This document shows, piece by piece, positions 9,944 through 22,070 of a stretch of 64,000 bases of DNA. The stretch's first letter is position 1; the number at the start of each line of letters is the position of its first letter. Origin of the DNA: Lepiota brunneoincarnata (lineage: Eukaryota > Basidiomycota > Agaricomycetes > Agaricales > Agaricaceae); assembly GCA_023014365.1 (NCBI GenBank), contig JAEBUN010000055.1, positions 124,001-188,000 of the forward strand. The letters run 5' to 3'. Both the position numbers and the translations under genes were made by a program. The notes under the pieces were generated by a model, which did no database searches, was not told where the DNA came from, and saw only the letters and a list, made by a program, of their open reading frames with translations.

Positions 9944-10840
9944 TCACGGCCCACGGGTGGGGGATGGAAGAGGTGTGACCTTCTCATTATCAAGTGAAGG
10001 CTGAGGTGCGGGATGAGCGTTAGCCTCGGCATTCCGAATGCTCTTCATTGCCCCTCGGATGGCTTTGGAACGCTTTACAGTATCCCGCAAGCCCTGTTTA
10101 TGGGTCGGTTTCCACCCATCGGGGAGTCGCTCTTGGCCAAACCATCGCCGCAGCCATTCAACTGGTACTCCAACATTCTCCTTTGCCTTCGTCTCCCAAA
10201 CTCCCAGAATGATTCCCATTTCTCCTCTTGCAATCTCCGCATGCACCGGATCCAGCGGCGGGGACTGCTTCTCTCGACGTACTCGAGCATGAGCAACGTC
10301 GGTGGCGTCCATCAGCGTTCTGTGCTCTCCGGCTCCGGCTCCTTCGCCTTTCTCGTTGCCGGTCCTCGCGTCGTCCATGAGGTCTGATACAAGCCTTTGA
10401 TCGATCTCAGTGGGGGCATATTTCTCGCCTGCTGGTGTATTGTGGTGAACGAGGCTGGCATCATGCTCAATTGCACCGTGTTTGCCTATCTCATATAGGC
10501 TAACGGGCCGCACGCGTCTGAGCAAGAAGAAACCACCGTAGGCCAGGAAGAGAGCGAGCGGTATAGTAAGACCATAACAAGCTCTCAATCCTCGAGCTAT
10601 ATGGAACGCAGATAGGTTCTTGCCGTCACGGTTACTACGAGTAGGTTGAGTCAGTGGTCAAAAAAAAAGCCGGAATGTTAGGACGCACATGTAGCCATGG
10701 TTGGCCATGACATTCAAAGCTGGACATGGTGAGCGACTGTCACCAGCCCGAGGAGGACAAAAGTTGTGTGCCTTTCCTGTCACAGGGCATGCTTTTCCTT
10801 TGTGTTCATGAACATTGGGGTGTGACTCAGGAGGGGTCAT
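9944..10840 (-). CDS. Heme-thiolate peroxidase/peroxygenase-like protein (chloroperoxidase superfamily)
   Basis: Two exons, 10840-10689 and 10634-9944, separated by a 54-bp GT-AG intron (10635-10688), give 280 residues. Exon 1 carries SPCPALNVMANHGY, the PCP motif whose Cys is the proximal heme ligand; joining the exons gives NHGYINRDGKN, as in the family. Exon 2 carries IEHDASLVHH, the EHD-type distal motif, and GEMGIILGVWETK. There is no signal peptide at this start, unlike classical secreted peroxygenases. A hydrophobic stretch (LTIPLALFLAYGGFFLL) follows the heme motif. Family reactions are H2O2-dependent oxygenation or halogenation; the substrate cannot be inferred here. Confidence 0.85.
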
Positions 10841-10910
10841 ATCGTAGGAAGATGGATGGGGAGGGTGACTCGGTGCTCTTTCGAGTATGCATGTGTATAC
10901 TGTACAGTAC

Positions 10911-10920
10911 TTATATAAAG
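10911..10920 (-). promoter_or_regulatory. TATA box of the peroxygenase-like gene
   Basis: CTTTATATAA on the minus strand, about 70-80 bp before the ATG at 10840, a suitable distance for a core promoter with a short leader. Confidence 0.4.
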
Positions 10921-11403
10921 TGCATGGAGCGGATGCGACCACGCCGGAGGCAATTTCACAGGATTGCTGTTTTGTCACCAGAACCTCATCCTAATATGGT
11001 GAGCTAGGGTTGGGGCGGTGTGCCTCAATATGGAGATGTCCCTTGACTGAATATCATTGATGAACGGAATAAATAGTCGGGACACAGAACAATGCGATGA
11101 TCGTGATGTAAATGCGGTTTCGGACGGCCAGCGGACGCTTGTTTCGCTGGGCATTCTCGGTGCCACACTGCCGCCGATGCAACGTTGTTGGCTTTACAGC
11201 GTGACTTATGTGGTCACGGAAAAAAAGCTCATACGCCGTTTATGTAACCATGACCCCTGGGGCCTGAGTTGCCCTGTTATGCAAACACATGTTGCGGAGC
11301 CGTCATTGGTAATAGCCCTCCAGGACGCCATTGCGTGCGTAGACAACACAAGGGTGCCAGGTCAACGATACTCTTACTATCATATTGTCACACACTACGT
11401 CCA
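10921..11403. other. Intergenic region between peroxygenase-like and GH92 genes
   Basis: Contains the upstream region of the peroxygenase-like gene and the 3' end of the first GH92 gene. No gene is visible. Confidence 0.4.
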
Positions 11404-14400
11404 TCACTGATTGTCGGCTGTTAAGGCCTTAAGGACGTCATCTTCGTTTCCCCATGACTCGACTTGATCGCTCATCTCGAAAATAATCTCGCCTCCATTG
11501 GCTACCTGCTCGTGAAAAAGGACGGGCCTATTGATCCGTTCCCCGTTGACGGTCAGCGACTTGATATACTGCTTACTCGTCGCTCCAGGCGATTTGATCG
11601 TAAGCAGCCTCGAAGACGTTCGAGGACTGTTGGAGGCCGCTGGTAGGTCAATGGTAATTTCGTCGAAAAAGGGCCTTCAAAGAGTTCAAGTTCACTCAGT
11701 GCTTCTGGGTATGGACAAATGAAGACACCCACGTTCCGACGACATATTCTCCAGAGGCGGGGTTCACCGGATAGAACCCCATTGCACTGAAAAGATACCA
11801 GGCACTCATCTGACCGCAGTCTTCATTCTGCACAGCGATGAGCATAAATCTATATTAAGAAACGAGGATTCCTACCCCTGTTAGCCCCTGCGGCGTGTTG
11901 TCATAGTTGCTGTGCGCAATAGTTCGCACTCTTTCCTGCGTTCGGACTGCAGCTCCAGCTAGCGAATACAAGTAGGGAATGTGGTGGGATGGCTTTTCCG
12001 AGTCAGTCTCATGGCACCGTTAGATCTTGGATGCAATACCTCGTTTGTGTGCTGGTTGTGGCCGCCATTGAAGTGATCCTCCAAGCTCTTCACGAAGCTG
12101 ACGTTTCCACCACGGTGCTCAACAAGTCCCGGGATATTCTGAACGACGTCAAACGTGTATATCCATTTGTCCCCTTCCCCGAACTGAGCGTGGATTTGTG
12201 TTTTTGGGAAATCACAACCCACCTTCTGTCCATCCCTGGTCAGGTCCTGCCCAGCTGCCATCGCTGTTACGGGCTTCCATAAAACCTGTCTCGTTATTAA
12301 ACAGAGTAAATGGCCCATTCTGAGAACGATTCAAGAGAAAGGAAGTAACGTTCTCAGGCTTTCCCAGCGCCTTGGCAACGACATAGACGGCGTAATCATC
12401 GTCTGCGGTTTCCATTTCAAGGATAGCCGTCAGTGATCGGCAGTGCACACATAGTAGTTCGAGTCTTACAAGCGTAATCCAGGGTTCGAGAGCCGCTCTC
12501 AGAGTGTATGTCATTTGCAACCCACCCTCTCTGGGGGTCTCCATAGGCAGAGGAAAGTCCTGCGCGAGCTTCAAAGTCCACGTTCTGGTCGGTGGTCAGC
12601 GCTCAGCTATCGCCGCAGTGCTACCCAGATATGGATTTACCTCTTGTCTATCACCGTATCTACATGCTTTGGGTCAATAAGGCTGCTATAAGGAACAATA
12701 CGCTTGCTTACACGGTATTGAGGTCGTTGACAGGTGGGACACTCGCGTCTTTCCAGACGGCTTCCCAGGCAAGTTCGCGATCAAATCCGATCACACCCTT
12801 TCGCACCGCTTCCCCGATCAATGAGTCCGCATGTGTTCCGACCTGATGGCATTCAAAACCATCTACCAGGACTCTTCATATATTATAAGAACCGACCATG
12901 ATATTGGTTTCAACAACGTTTTTCCACATCGGTAGCCATCCCCCCTGTATGCAATGTTGGTCTTGGGAAATTGCCCCGAAAGAAAGGAGGATGCTTACTT
13001 CTCGGAAATCGTTCAGCATGCTAGAGACCATACCCGGAAGTCGTTCGGGAGCGAAGAGTATGACCCACGCCCAGGCCGCTCGGTATGTATCCTGTGTTAG
13101 TACAGATGATCCAGTGTGCATCCACTTGGCTAAACATGTGATGCCTACCCAAATTGAATAACCAGTATATGATCCTCCACCACCGGTTATTTCATGGACT
13201 TTATTGTCGAAGGCTGAGTAGTATCGATTCTCTTCGTGCTGCTCACTGGGATACTGCAAGAAGTTGGCTAAGAGGGGCTGAATGCAGTTAAAAGTGTTCA
13301 TACCTGAAGTCCATGGACCACAGCTGTGTAGAATATTTCTTTATCCTTGTCAGTCGCACCCTTGATCTTAATCCTATCCAGCTTTTCTGCCCATTCGGAC
13401 CTTACGAGCGCCGCCGTTGCTTCTAGCGTTCCACGTGCGGGCTTCGAGTTGCCACCTCCAGCATTCTCAGCACGATTCGTGTCAATTAAAGCTTCCACAG
13501 CAATTGCTCACCAGGATTCCTCGGTGGATTGGGGATTTCCAGGTCAATATTTCGTCTCGCTTGATTCACTGAGATGAAGCTGGTTCCAATCCTCACATTC
13601 ACCACAAACTCTTTCGCATTGGCTTTGGCTCTCGGGAACAGGACATAAGCATTCAATAAGGCTCCTTCAGCCCCTGTCTTTCCCAGAGACACGGTCCGGT
13701 TCGCAATGATCCCAACATTTCCATTCCCATTTAATGGCACATCAAACCGCACACAGAAGAAACCCTTGAAATGCGACGCAGGCCCCTTAATAGAATTGGG
13801 AGCAATGATGGAATCCTGGCGTTCGTTGGAAGAACCACAGATTTCGTTCCGCGATCGGGAGATGGACACGGTACCGGTGGGGAATGTGATGTTCGCTGGG
13901 TCATGAGCTTGGATCGATTGGCGGACAGCATCGATGAGAATATAGGGTGTCGTCCTGTTGCTAGAGTTTGCCGCCAAGGTAAACGTGAAACGGAGATGGC
14001 CGACCCGCGAAGCTAAAGCGAGTAAATGTAGTGTTGTAATGGAGCAAGCAAGGGCGTACTTGAGCTCTGCTCAGCTAACACCTTACCCCCCATCCCATCT
14101 TCAAGCTGGACACTATAGTAACCCGGGCTAATCACTTCCCCACCCCTTTGCTGAAATCCGCCCACGAATCTCAATCCTCGTGCCTGGAAATCTGTCTTGA
14201 CCTCGGTCGGATCTCCGGTGGGAGCGATCCCTGGTACAACAGCAACACTTGCACTTTCGCCCATCCAAATCGCAGGCTGTCGCGTAGCCTGGAACCCGTG
14301 GATTGTGTCAGTTGCTTCAGTGATGTTGTACGGTGTACGAGAAACATAGTTGACACGCGTCTGGGCGATCCAGCGTGTCATGGCGAAGGGCGGCCCTGTG

Positions 14401-14656
14401 GAAGGGATCATACCACCTGTGAAGCTCGGTGCAATTCCACCATTTCCGATCAATCTGTGAAGAGAGGGGTCAGCTATGAGTAGGACACGGAGCGAGATGG
14501 ATGCTACAAATTGACATGATCCACTGCATCACTACCAGGGATTCTGAACTGTGGAGGAGGGAGAATACGTCCGGTGGGTGTACGGTCTTGTGCAGCGATT
14601 CGAGTAGCACTCAATATCGCCGCCAAATGCAGCAATATTATCCTGCGGAGTCGCAT
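11404..14656 (-). CDS. GH92 alpha-1,2-mannosidase-like protein, copy 1 (multi-exon)
   Basis: Signal peptide MRLRRIILLHLAAILSAT begins at ATG 14656 (an upstream in-frame ATG would bury it). The N-terminal beta-domain has NLLIGNGG (after splicing), PPFAMTRW and HGFQATRQPAIWMGES. The helical catalytic part has SYTGYSIW, DTYRAAWAW, GGWLPMWKN and HFNGGHNQHTNE, and QNEDCGQMSAWY holds the conserved acidic residues of the GH92 active site. The C-terminal exon includes VNGERINRPVLFHEQVANGG and ends at TGA 11404-11406. Several exons are joined by short introns, and the frame is restorable throughout. Family role: Ca2+-dependent exo-mannosidase acting on high-mannose N-glycans, here secreted. It is one of two tandem paralogues; copy 2 starts upstream on the same strand. 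Confidence 0.85.
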
Positions 14657-14933
14657 TGCTGGTGAGAGACGGCTCAGAAACGATCTCGCAATCCCAGGGG
14701 TGTCCGAACTCGAGCTTAATAACTGCCGCCGCTTACTCAAACGTTCGTGCGGGAAGCTTCTCAAGCACCCGGAAGGTACAAACAGACCCATTAGTGGTGC
14801 TTCTTTCAGGTCACCTGAAGCCGCTGCCCGTCTCACGACGCTGTTGACGTGAGACGCCTGCAGGGAGCCGAGATGCCTGGATTGTCATTGATCATATTTT
14901 GAGGTACGAAAGGTAAAGTACAAAGTCCCGACA

Positions 14934-17900
14934 TTAGAGTTCAGAGCGGTCATGAAGGTGTTCTTGGCCAGCTTTCTTGGGCTCTGCTGCCCTTTCTTCA
15001 GCTTTCTTCGTCGCCGCGGAAGATTTCGCTTCAGGCGTTGAAGTAAGCCCATGCGCCTGTTACTCAATTTGTCATTGCCATCGCCCCAAGGCAGGGGAAC
15101 CAAACCACTCACTAGCTGTCCTACATGCACCCCTAACGAACTGAGTACCTCAGGATCATTCCCCCACTCCTCAACTTTCTCACTCATATGGAACAGAATA
15201 GTACCACCATCAGCGATTTGTTCGTGTTTGATGATGGGCTTCTCGAGGTATAAGCCGTTAACCTGCACAGACCTGACGTAGGGGACCTTAGGTGCGCCAA
15301 GCGAGATGATAGTGAGCTTCTTAGATCCAGTCTCGCCATTGCGAGGCGGAAGCCTGATATCGATGCGGTTGAAGAGAGGACTAGGAGCATCAAGGATGAC
15401 TGAACAACGGCAGACGCGGAAGAGCTAAGGGAAGGGACATACGACCCCACTATATATTCCCCTGAGACAGGATTGACGGGGTAGAACCCGAGAGCAGCAA
15501 AGATGTACCAAGCGCTCATCTGCCCGCAGTCTTCGTTCTGCGCGATTTGGTTAGCCACGCAGTGATTCGGATTTGGTGAGACGTACGCCTGACAGACCAG
15601 TGGGCGTATTGTTGTAATTCGCGCGTGCAATTTCACGCACACGTTCTTGGGTTTTGAATGCTGCACCTGAGAGGGCATAGAGGTAAGGTATATGGTGGGA
15701 AGGCTGGCAAGAACATCGTGCGTTAGCAGAAAGACGATGGTACAGTGTCGGGGCCTTGCACGAACCTCGTTGCTGTGATCATTATGCCCTCCATTAAAAT
15801 GTTCCTCGAGACTCTTCACAAAGCCTGTCTTGCCTCCACGCTTTTCGATCAACTGAGGGATATCATGGATAACATCGAATGAATACGCCCATTTATCGCC
15901 TAGTCCCGGGGATATTAATGAACAGGATGAAGGTACTCGTGAGGGTACGGCGCACCTTCAGTCCACCCACGGTCCTCCCCAGCCCAGCCGCCATCTGCGT
16001 TCCGGGCTTCAAGGAACCCGGTTTGCTCATTCCAGAGGGTGAATGGTGCACGTTTGGAGCGTTCGAGAAGGAAGTCGGCTTCGGGCTTTCCAAGTTCCTT
16101 GGCGAGGACATAGGCAGCATAATCATCATCTGTGAATTATCAGGCATGAATACCCAACTCGCCGGGTCTTAAACAAGGAAACATACACGCATAATCCAAT
16201 GTACGCGATCCACTCTCGGAGTGGAGGTCGTCGGCGACCCAGCCTTTATCTCTGTAGACAGAGGAAAGTCCCGCGCGAACCTCGTAGTCGACATTCTGCA
16301 GAAACAGAGGTCAAAACCAAGGTGGAGATGATTTTAAAACATCACGTATACCTCCTGACGATCATCGTATTGAATGGTCTCATCATCCCTTGGGGCCACA
16401 CTAGCATCTTTCCAGACAGCCTCCCACCCAAGCTCGTAGTCGAAACCTGTGATCCCTTTTCGTACTGCTTCAGCAATGAGTGAATCAGCGTGGGTTCCGA
16501 CCATTATATTGGTCTCTACAATGTTTTTCCACATTGGTAGCCAGCCGCTCTGAGGACACCATCAGCGCAGCTCTGACGAAATATACATTACATGCACGTA
16601 CCTGTTTATAATCGGCCAGCATGCTATTAATGAAGCCAGGGATGCGCTCAGGGCAGAGCAGAATCTGCCATGCCCATGCAGCACGAAAAGTATCCCAGAT
16701 GGAGTAGCCTGTATATGATTCTCCTTTCTCCTCTAACTGACGGACTTGATTATCATAACCCGACCAATACTTCCCGTGTTCATGTTGCTCGCTTGGATAT
16801 TGGAGCGTATGAGCGATTGCAGTATACAAAATTTCCTTCTCTGCGTCCGTTGCCCCTTCCACACTGACGCGATCAAGCTTCTCCACCCACCGCCGCCGTA
16901 CCTTCGTAGCGGTATGTTCAAGCGTGCCGACCATTAACCCATTGACATCCGTGAGCTGAGGATGGACATCCGGAACCTCCAGTTCAATGTTCTTCCTCGC
17001 TTGTTCAATCGACACGAATGATGTGCCAACACGGACCGTGATCGCGACCAAGTTTGCTCCAGATGCGGGAGAGAAGAACGCATAGGCTCCAAGGCGTCCA
17101 CCATCGGCACTATTGACTCCACGAAGAACGGCCCCGCCCTTGATGACACCATACGAAGCGAAAGGGACGTCAAACCGGGCACAGAAGAATCCGTGGAAAG
17201 CGGAAGCATTTTCGCGGTTGGATATGGGTGTTATAATATCGTCTTGGCGCTCTGTAGAATATCCGCAGATCTCGTGCAGCCTGGAGGAGACGGTGACAAA
17301 GCCCAATGGGAAAGTTCGGTTGGCAGGATTGGAAGTCGTGATGGATGCGCGAGCGACATCAATGTAAACGTAGGGTGAGTGGAGTGATGAATTGAGCTCA
17401 AACCGCATCCGGAAGTGTCCGACACGCGAAGCTGGGTTGGATCAGCGTAACACCCAGCGACCAGCAGGAACAGTTGACATACTAGACGTTTGCTCCACTA
17501 GGATATGACCACCCTTGTTATCCGACAACTGGACAGCGTAGTATGAAGGGCTGATAATTTCCTGACCGCGAGGTGGGAACGAGGGGTCGAATGAGAGACC
17601 ACGCTTGTCGAATTCCGGTTGAATATCATCCGCGTTGCCTTCCGTCGCGACGCCAGGAACAAGGGCGATGCTACCACTTTCACCCATCCAGATAGCGGGC
17701 TGGCGGGTGGCCTGGAAACCATGAATGGTGGTGCCCGTCACGTTGTACGGTGTGGCCGAGACGTAATTTTCTTGTGTTTGGGCAACCCATCGCGTCATGG
17801 CGAAGGGGGGGCCAGTAGAAGGGATCATGCCGCCCGAGCCATTGGGAGTATCACCTCCATTTCCTATCAGACTTGCGGGGGAATCAGTGCAAGTTGGGTT

Positions 17901-18071
17901 CGGAGATACATAGAAAGCATACAGGTTGATATGGTCTGCGCCATCGCTGCCTGGGATTCGATGCTGAGGAAAGGGCAGTAGTCTGCCAGTACGCGTCCTG
18001 TCTGGCGCAAATCTGTAGGCTTCTGTGAGAGAGGTAAGCAGAGCACCGAGGAAGAGTGTGCTTGCTATCAT
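14934..18071 (-). CDS. GH92 alpha-1,2-mannosidase-like protein, copy 2 (multi-exon)
   Basis: Paralogue of the gene at 11404-14656, same strand, 277 bp away. ATG 18071 gives a clean signal peptide (MIASTLFLGALLTSLTEA); an in-frame ATG at 18122 would add 17 residues in front. The hallmarks match copy 1: HGFQATRQPAIWMGES, ESYTGYSIWDTFRAAWAWQ, SLEEHFNGGHNDHSNE, NEDCGQMSAWYIFAALGFYP. A 51-bp GT-AG intron (17872-17922) is stopless and in phase; removing it restores NLLIGNGG as in copy 1. Near the 3' end I infer an intron that converts a very basic tail into a Lys/Ala/Glu-rich tail ending at TAA 14934-14936; if unspliced, the frame runs to 14885. Family role as for copy 1. Confidence 0.85.
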
Positions 18072-18757
18072 GTCCGCATAACCATGAATGTGTGGAGGGT
18101 CAGAGGCTACAATCGCGGACAACCAAACATGACAAACCTTATATCTGAGGAATGGTGAATATTTAGGAATATTCTGACACGTCCAAAAACGATCTTTGTT
18201 GTATTTTTCCCACGCTTTCTAAGTTTCGGACGGAAATATTAGCGTGATACCAGGTGACAAGCGATCATGTGCTGAGGACTGATTGAAAATGAATGAAAAG
18301 CGTAGTGCGATCTGAGTGTACTTTTGCAAAAACTTCAATCGTGTGCTTGATTTGAGGAAACACTTGGTTAGCATCCCACCAGGGATCGCCATTTCACTCT
18401 GGATAAATAATCTTCCTTACACTGCTCCCATTCATCATGGTGGACCAAGCGGGATTCATAAAATCAGATACATGGGTCAAATGACCACGACCCTTCTTTT
18501 GCAAGATCGTTTCACCCTCCTTCACTCCCAAGTTAACGTCTTTAGTCCGTGAAACCTAATACCATATCAAATCATCTATGAGCTTGTGTAATCCTTAAAA
18601 TTTGGGATAATCTCGATTTCACCAGGTTTCAAGTTGGGTGGATTCGTCGTGTTTGTTTATCCGCAACTGTACACTTAGATACACACATGCGCGCTCGGTA
18701 GGGGTAAGAATGTGGCCCGGCTATACACTGGCCAGTTGTCGGAAACAGCTCGGATCC
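18072..18757. other. Intergenic region upstream of GH92 copy 2
   Basis: No gene seen. Holds the GH92 copy 2 promoter. The direct duplication of the DUF6987-like locus begins at its right edge. Confidence 0.4.
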
Positions 18758-20270
18758 ATCACATGACCCTTCGCATCCCCTGGTCTGTTCTGTGGTTCCC
18801 ACTCACAATGTGCTTGGTTGCATCTCATCGTGCCACGCCAGAGCCACGTCACCAACTACTTGGACAAATCGCACGCCAGTTTGGATCAATTTACATATGT
18901 CACTCCACTATTAAGACGGAAGGTCTTTATTCACTTAAATTATCATTTCACTTCCTTAAGTTCATTGATGCCTTTGTACGTATACGTCCAAACAACAACT
19001 AGACGGTCCCATGACTTGTATTTCATACATATATACATGTCAAATATTTCGCGTATGTGTCGCAGTATCCGCACGTGTCCGTCTCTAATTCTTGGTGTTA
19101 AGCAACTTATCGAGACCCAATCCTTTATATATCTTGTCGAGGCCCTGAGTAGTGTAATTCGATATGTGAGAATCCCATGACGCAGTAGTCAACAGGAAGA
19201 GAGCAGTACTTACGGTGGCTGCCACGATCCCCTTCAAAAGGCAATCTAAACCGAGACCGCTGAGCTACCGAGCGGGTAAGTTGAGTTGTAAATCAAGTCA
19301 GCAAGGTCCCTACTAATTTGCCAACCAAGTTGAGGACTCCAGTCAAAAGCAGAGCTACGCCGCCCACTATCTGTGTTAAAGGCTCTATCCGGGGGAATAA
19401 GCGCAATTCGATGTGTGGAAAGGGTATAGACATACGGCCCAGAGCATCAAGTAGCGGACCAAGATCCCGTTTTGCCTTCGGGTACGAATCAAGTTTATTC
19501 TTAGCCCATTCAATGGTCCCCTGGACTTCTTCGATCATCTGCCCGTGACGAGGGTTATCAGCGATGTTTATCATATTCAATCGGAAAGCACACTCACAGT
19601 CTTCAACGCCTCAGCGAGGCGCTGTTCCTCGGGAGTCGCAGTGTGATTCTGCTGGTTCCTCCTCGCCTTGTCCGTAAGGCGATGATCTTGATCAGCACCG
19701 TGAACGGCACCATTCGTCTCATGAAGAGTCTTCTCTGCTTGCTCAATGAGTGGCTTGACTTGCTTGACAAGCTCGGCTTCATCCCTGTCTTCTTCCTTCT
19801 GTGCCTCAAAATTCTCGATATGCTTCGGAGAGTCATGTCAATATCAACGAAGGATAAGACGAAGTGTTTCGCGCCTACCTTGCGAATCATCCTGCAGAGC
19901 GGGACCACCCGCCGGTTGGCATCTTCGATGAGCGCAGAGAGTCGTTCTGCGAGCTTATTGTCTTGTTGAATTTGCTCCTTCGAGCGAGGGTCGTTACCAC
20001 TTTCGGACATCGGAGCATTCTGACCATGGGTAGGGTTTCCGAAAGCAGGGGATTCGGGTAGACGAGAGGGCGATGGGAGGGACATACTTAGTGTATAAAG
20101 TTCAGTGAACCTGGCCTGCCTGTAGGATACGCTGACCATTATATACTCTTTGACAAAAGCCCAAAGGAGCTGCGATGTTGGGTGCTTGGCCACACATCCA
20201 CAATGTCGTCATATGTTGGCAGAGTCTCCTCAGTATCATGGACGAGGCGCCACATCCACAGACGTCTTTA
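18758..20270. repeat. Segmental direct duplication, unit A
   Basis: About 1.5 kb, including one DUF6987-like gene with its promoter and 3' flank, repeated at 20434-22070 in the same orientation (offset about 1.80 kb between the stop codons). Identity is high in exons and introns and lower in flanks. Shared flank blocks include ATGACCCTTC and GGTTGCATC. Confidence 0.85.
19085..20085 (-). CDS. DUF6987-like protein, copy A
   Basis: Six exons (20085-19879, 19822-19598, 19538-19436, 19384-19314, 19264-19214, and the last ending at 19085) join to 238 residues with no break. The first about 69 residues are Pro/Ser-rich then charged. The middle is a long charged helix region (HIENFEAQKEEDRDEAEL, then GTIEWAKNKLDSYPKAK). 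The end is Gly/Leu/Val-rich and amphipathic (PLTQIVGGVALLLTGVLN, then DKIYKGLGLDK). This pattern matches what I know of the fungal DUF6987 family, whose function is unknown. The 51-bp fourth-exon intron (19385-19435) is stopless and in phase. Paralogue of copy B; it lies in the amplified cluster with the small Arg/Ser-rich genes. Confidence 0.75.
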
Positions 20271-20433
20271 TTACAATGAAAGACAAGATTTTTGAGCATT
20301 TTCGGATGTTGATGACAACGGCCTGCTACCACTACCGGACAGGAGCTGCCATTATCTAGTATATCCGTAGATCAAGGGCATTGTGAAGTTGAGGCGATGA
20401 GGCGAGGGAAATCAGCACTAAACAGCGGCTCCA

Positions 20434-22070
20434 CAACATGACCCTTCACATCCCCTCGTCTGTTCGTTCTGGGCTGTGGAAAAAAACCCTACACCGTTTC
20501 TTACCGACCCCCTTTTTGACCGGTATACCCGGGTTCTAAACCAGTACAGGTAACATACCCAGTCACTTACCTCCGGTGGGTTTCTTACGCAGCCCTAATT
20601 CACTTTCACATTGTGTACTTGGTTGCATCCCATCGCGCCACGCCAGAGCCACGTCGCCAACTATTTGGACAAACCGCACCAATTTGGATCAATTTCCATA
20701 CACCACTTTACTATTAAGACAGAGAACCTTCATTCACTCGAAACATCGCTTCACTTCCTTAAGTCTATTGATGCCCTTGTATACATACGTCCATACCAAC
20801 ACTAGGCGGTCCTATGACTTGTTTTTCATATACTATATACATGTCAAATATTTCGCGTATGTGCCGCGGTATCCCCACGCGTCCGTCGCTAGTTCTTGGT
20901 GCCAAGCCACTTATCGAGACCCAATCCTTTATATATTTTGTCGAGGCCCTGAGTGATGTAATTTGATGTGAGAATCCCACAACACGGCTGTCAACATGAA
21001 GAGGGGAGCACTTACGGTGGCTGCCACGATCCCCTTCAAAAGACTATCTAGACCGAGACCGCTCAACTACCCAAGCGCGTCAGCTGAGTTGTAAAATAAG
21101 ATTGATGATGGTCCTTACTAATTTGCCAACCAAGTTGAGGACTCCAGTCAAAAGCAGAGCTACGCCGCCCACTATCTGTGTTAAAGGCTCTATCCGGGGG
21201 AATAAGCGCAATTCGATGTGTGGAAAGAGTATAGACATACGGCCCAGAGCTTCAAGTAGCGGACCAAGATCCCGTTTCGCCTTAGGGAACGCATCAAGTT
21301 TATTCTTAGCCCATTCAATGGTCCCCTGGACTTCTTCGATCATCTGCCCGTGACGAGGGTTATCAGCGATGTTCATCATATTCAATCGGAAAGCACACTC
21401 ACAGTCTTCAACGCCTCAGCGAGGCGCTGTTCCTCGGGAGTCGCTCTGTGATCTTGCTGGTTCCTCCTCGCCTTGTTCGTAAGGCGATTATCTGGGTCAG
21501 CACCGCGAACAGCACCATTCGTCTCATGAAGAGTCTTCTCTGCTTGCTCAATGAGTGGCTTGACTTGCTTGACAAGCTCGGCTTCATCCCTGTCTTCTTC
21601 CTTCTGTGCCTCAAAATTCTCGATATGCTGCAGAGAGTAATGTCAATGTCTACGAAGGATAAGACGGAGTGTTCCGCGCCCACCTTGCGAATCATCCTGC
21701 AGAGCGGGACCACCCGCCGGTTGGCATCTTCGATGAGCGCAGAGAGTCGTTCTGCGAGCTTATTGTCTTGTTGAATTTGCTCCTTCGAGCGAGGGTCGTC
21801 ACCGCTTTCGGACATCGGAGCATTCTGACCATGGGTAGGGTTTCCAAGAGCAGGGGATTCGGGTAGATGAGAGGGCGATTGGAGGGACATACTTAGTGTA
21901 TCAAGTTCAGTGAACCTGGCCTGCCTGCAGAATACGCTGGTCATTATATACCCTTCGACAAAACCCAAGGGGAGCTGCGATGTTTGGTGCTTGGCCATAC
22001 GCCGACAATGTCGTCATATGTTGGCAGAGTCTCCTCAGTATCACCGACGGGTCCATCCGCAGACGTCTTA
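20434..22070. repeat. Segmental direct duplication, unit B
   Basis: Second copy of the 18758-20270 unit. It carries an extra segment of about 90-120 bp near 20480-20600 that is absent from unit A. Confidence 0.85.
20889..21890 (-). CDS. DUF6987-like protein, copy B
   Basis: Near-identical in structure to copy A: ATG 21890, the same intron positions, and the same stopless 51-bp intron between DALG and QPLTQIVGG. The C-terminus reads GLDKWLGTKN, which matches the family ending better than copy A (GLDKLLNTKN). Stop TAG at 20889-20891. The start lies 920 bp from the divergently transcribed small Arg/Ser-rich gene 1, so the two arrays could share upstream control. Function unknown. Confidence 0.75.

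Noticed and set aside
17872..17922. 17-residue insertion in GH92 copy 2 as a real protein difference
   Set aside because: It has GT-AG ends, and removing it restores exact correspondence with copy 1, so it is best called an intron.
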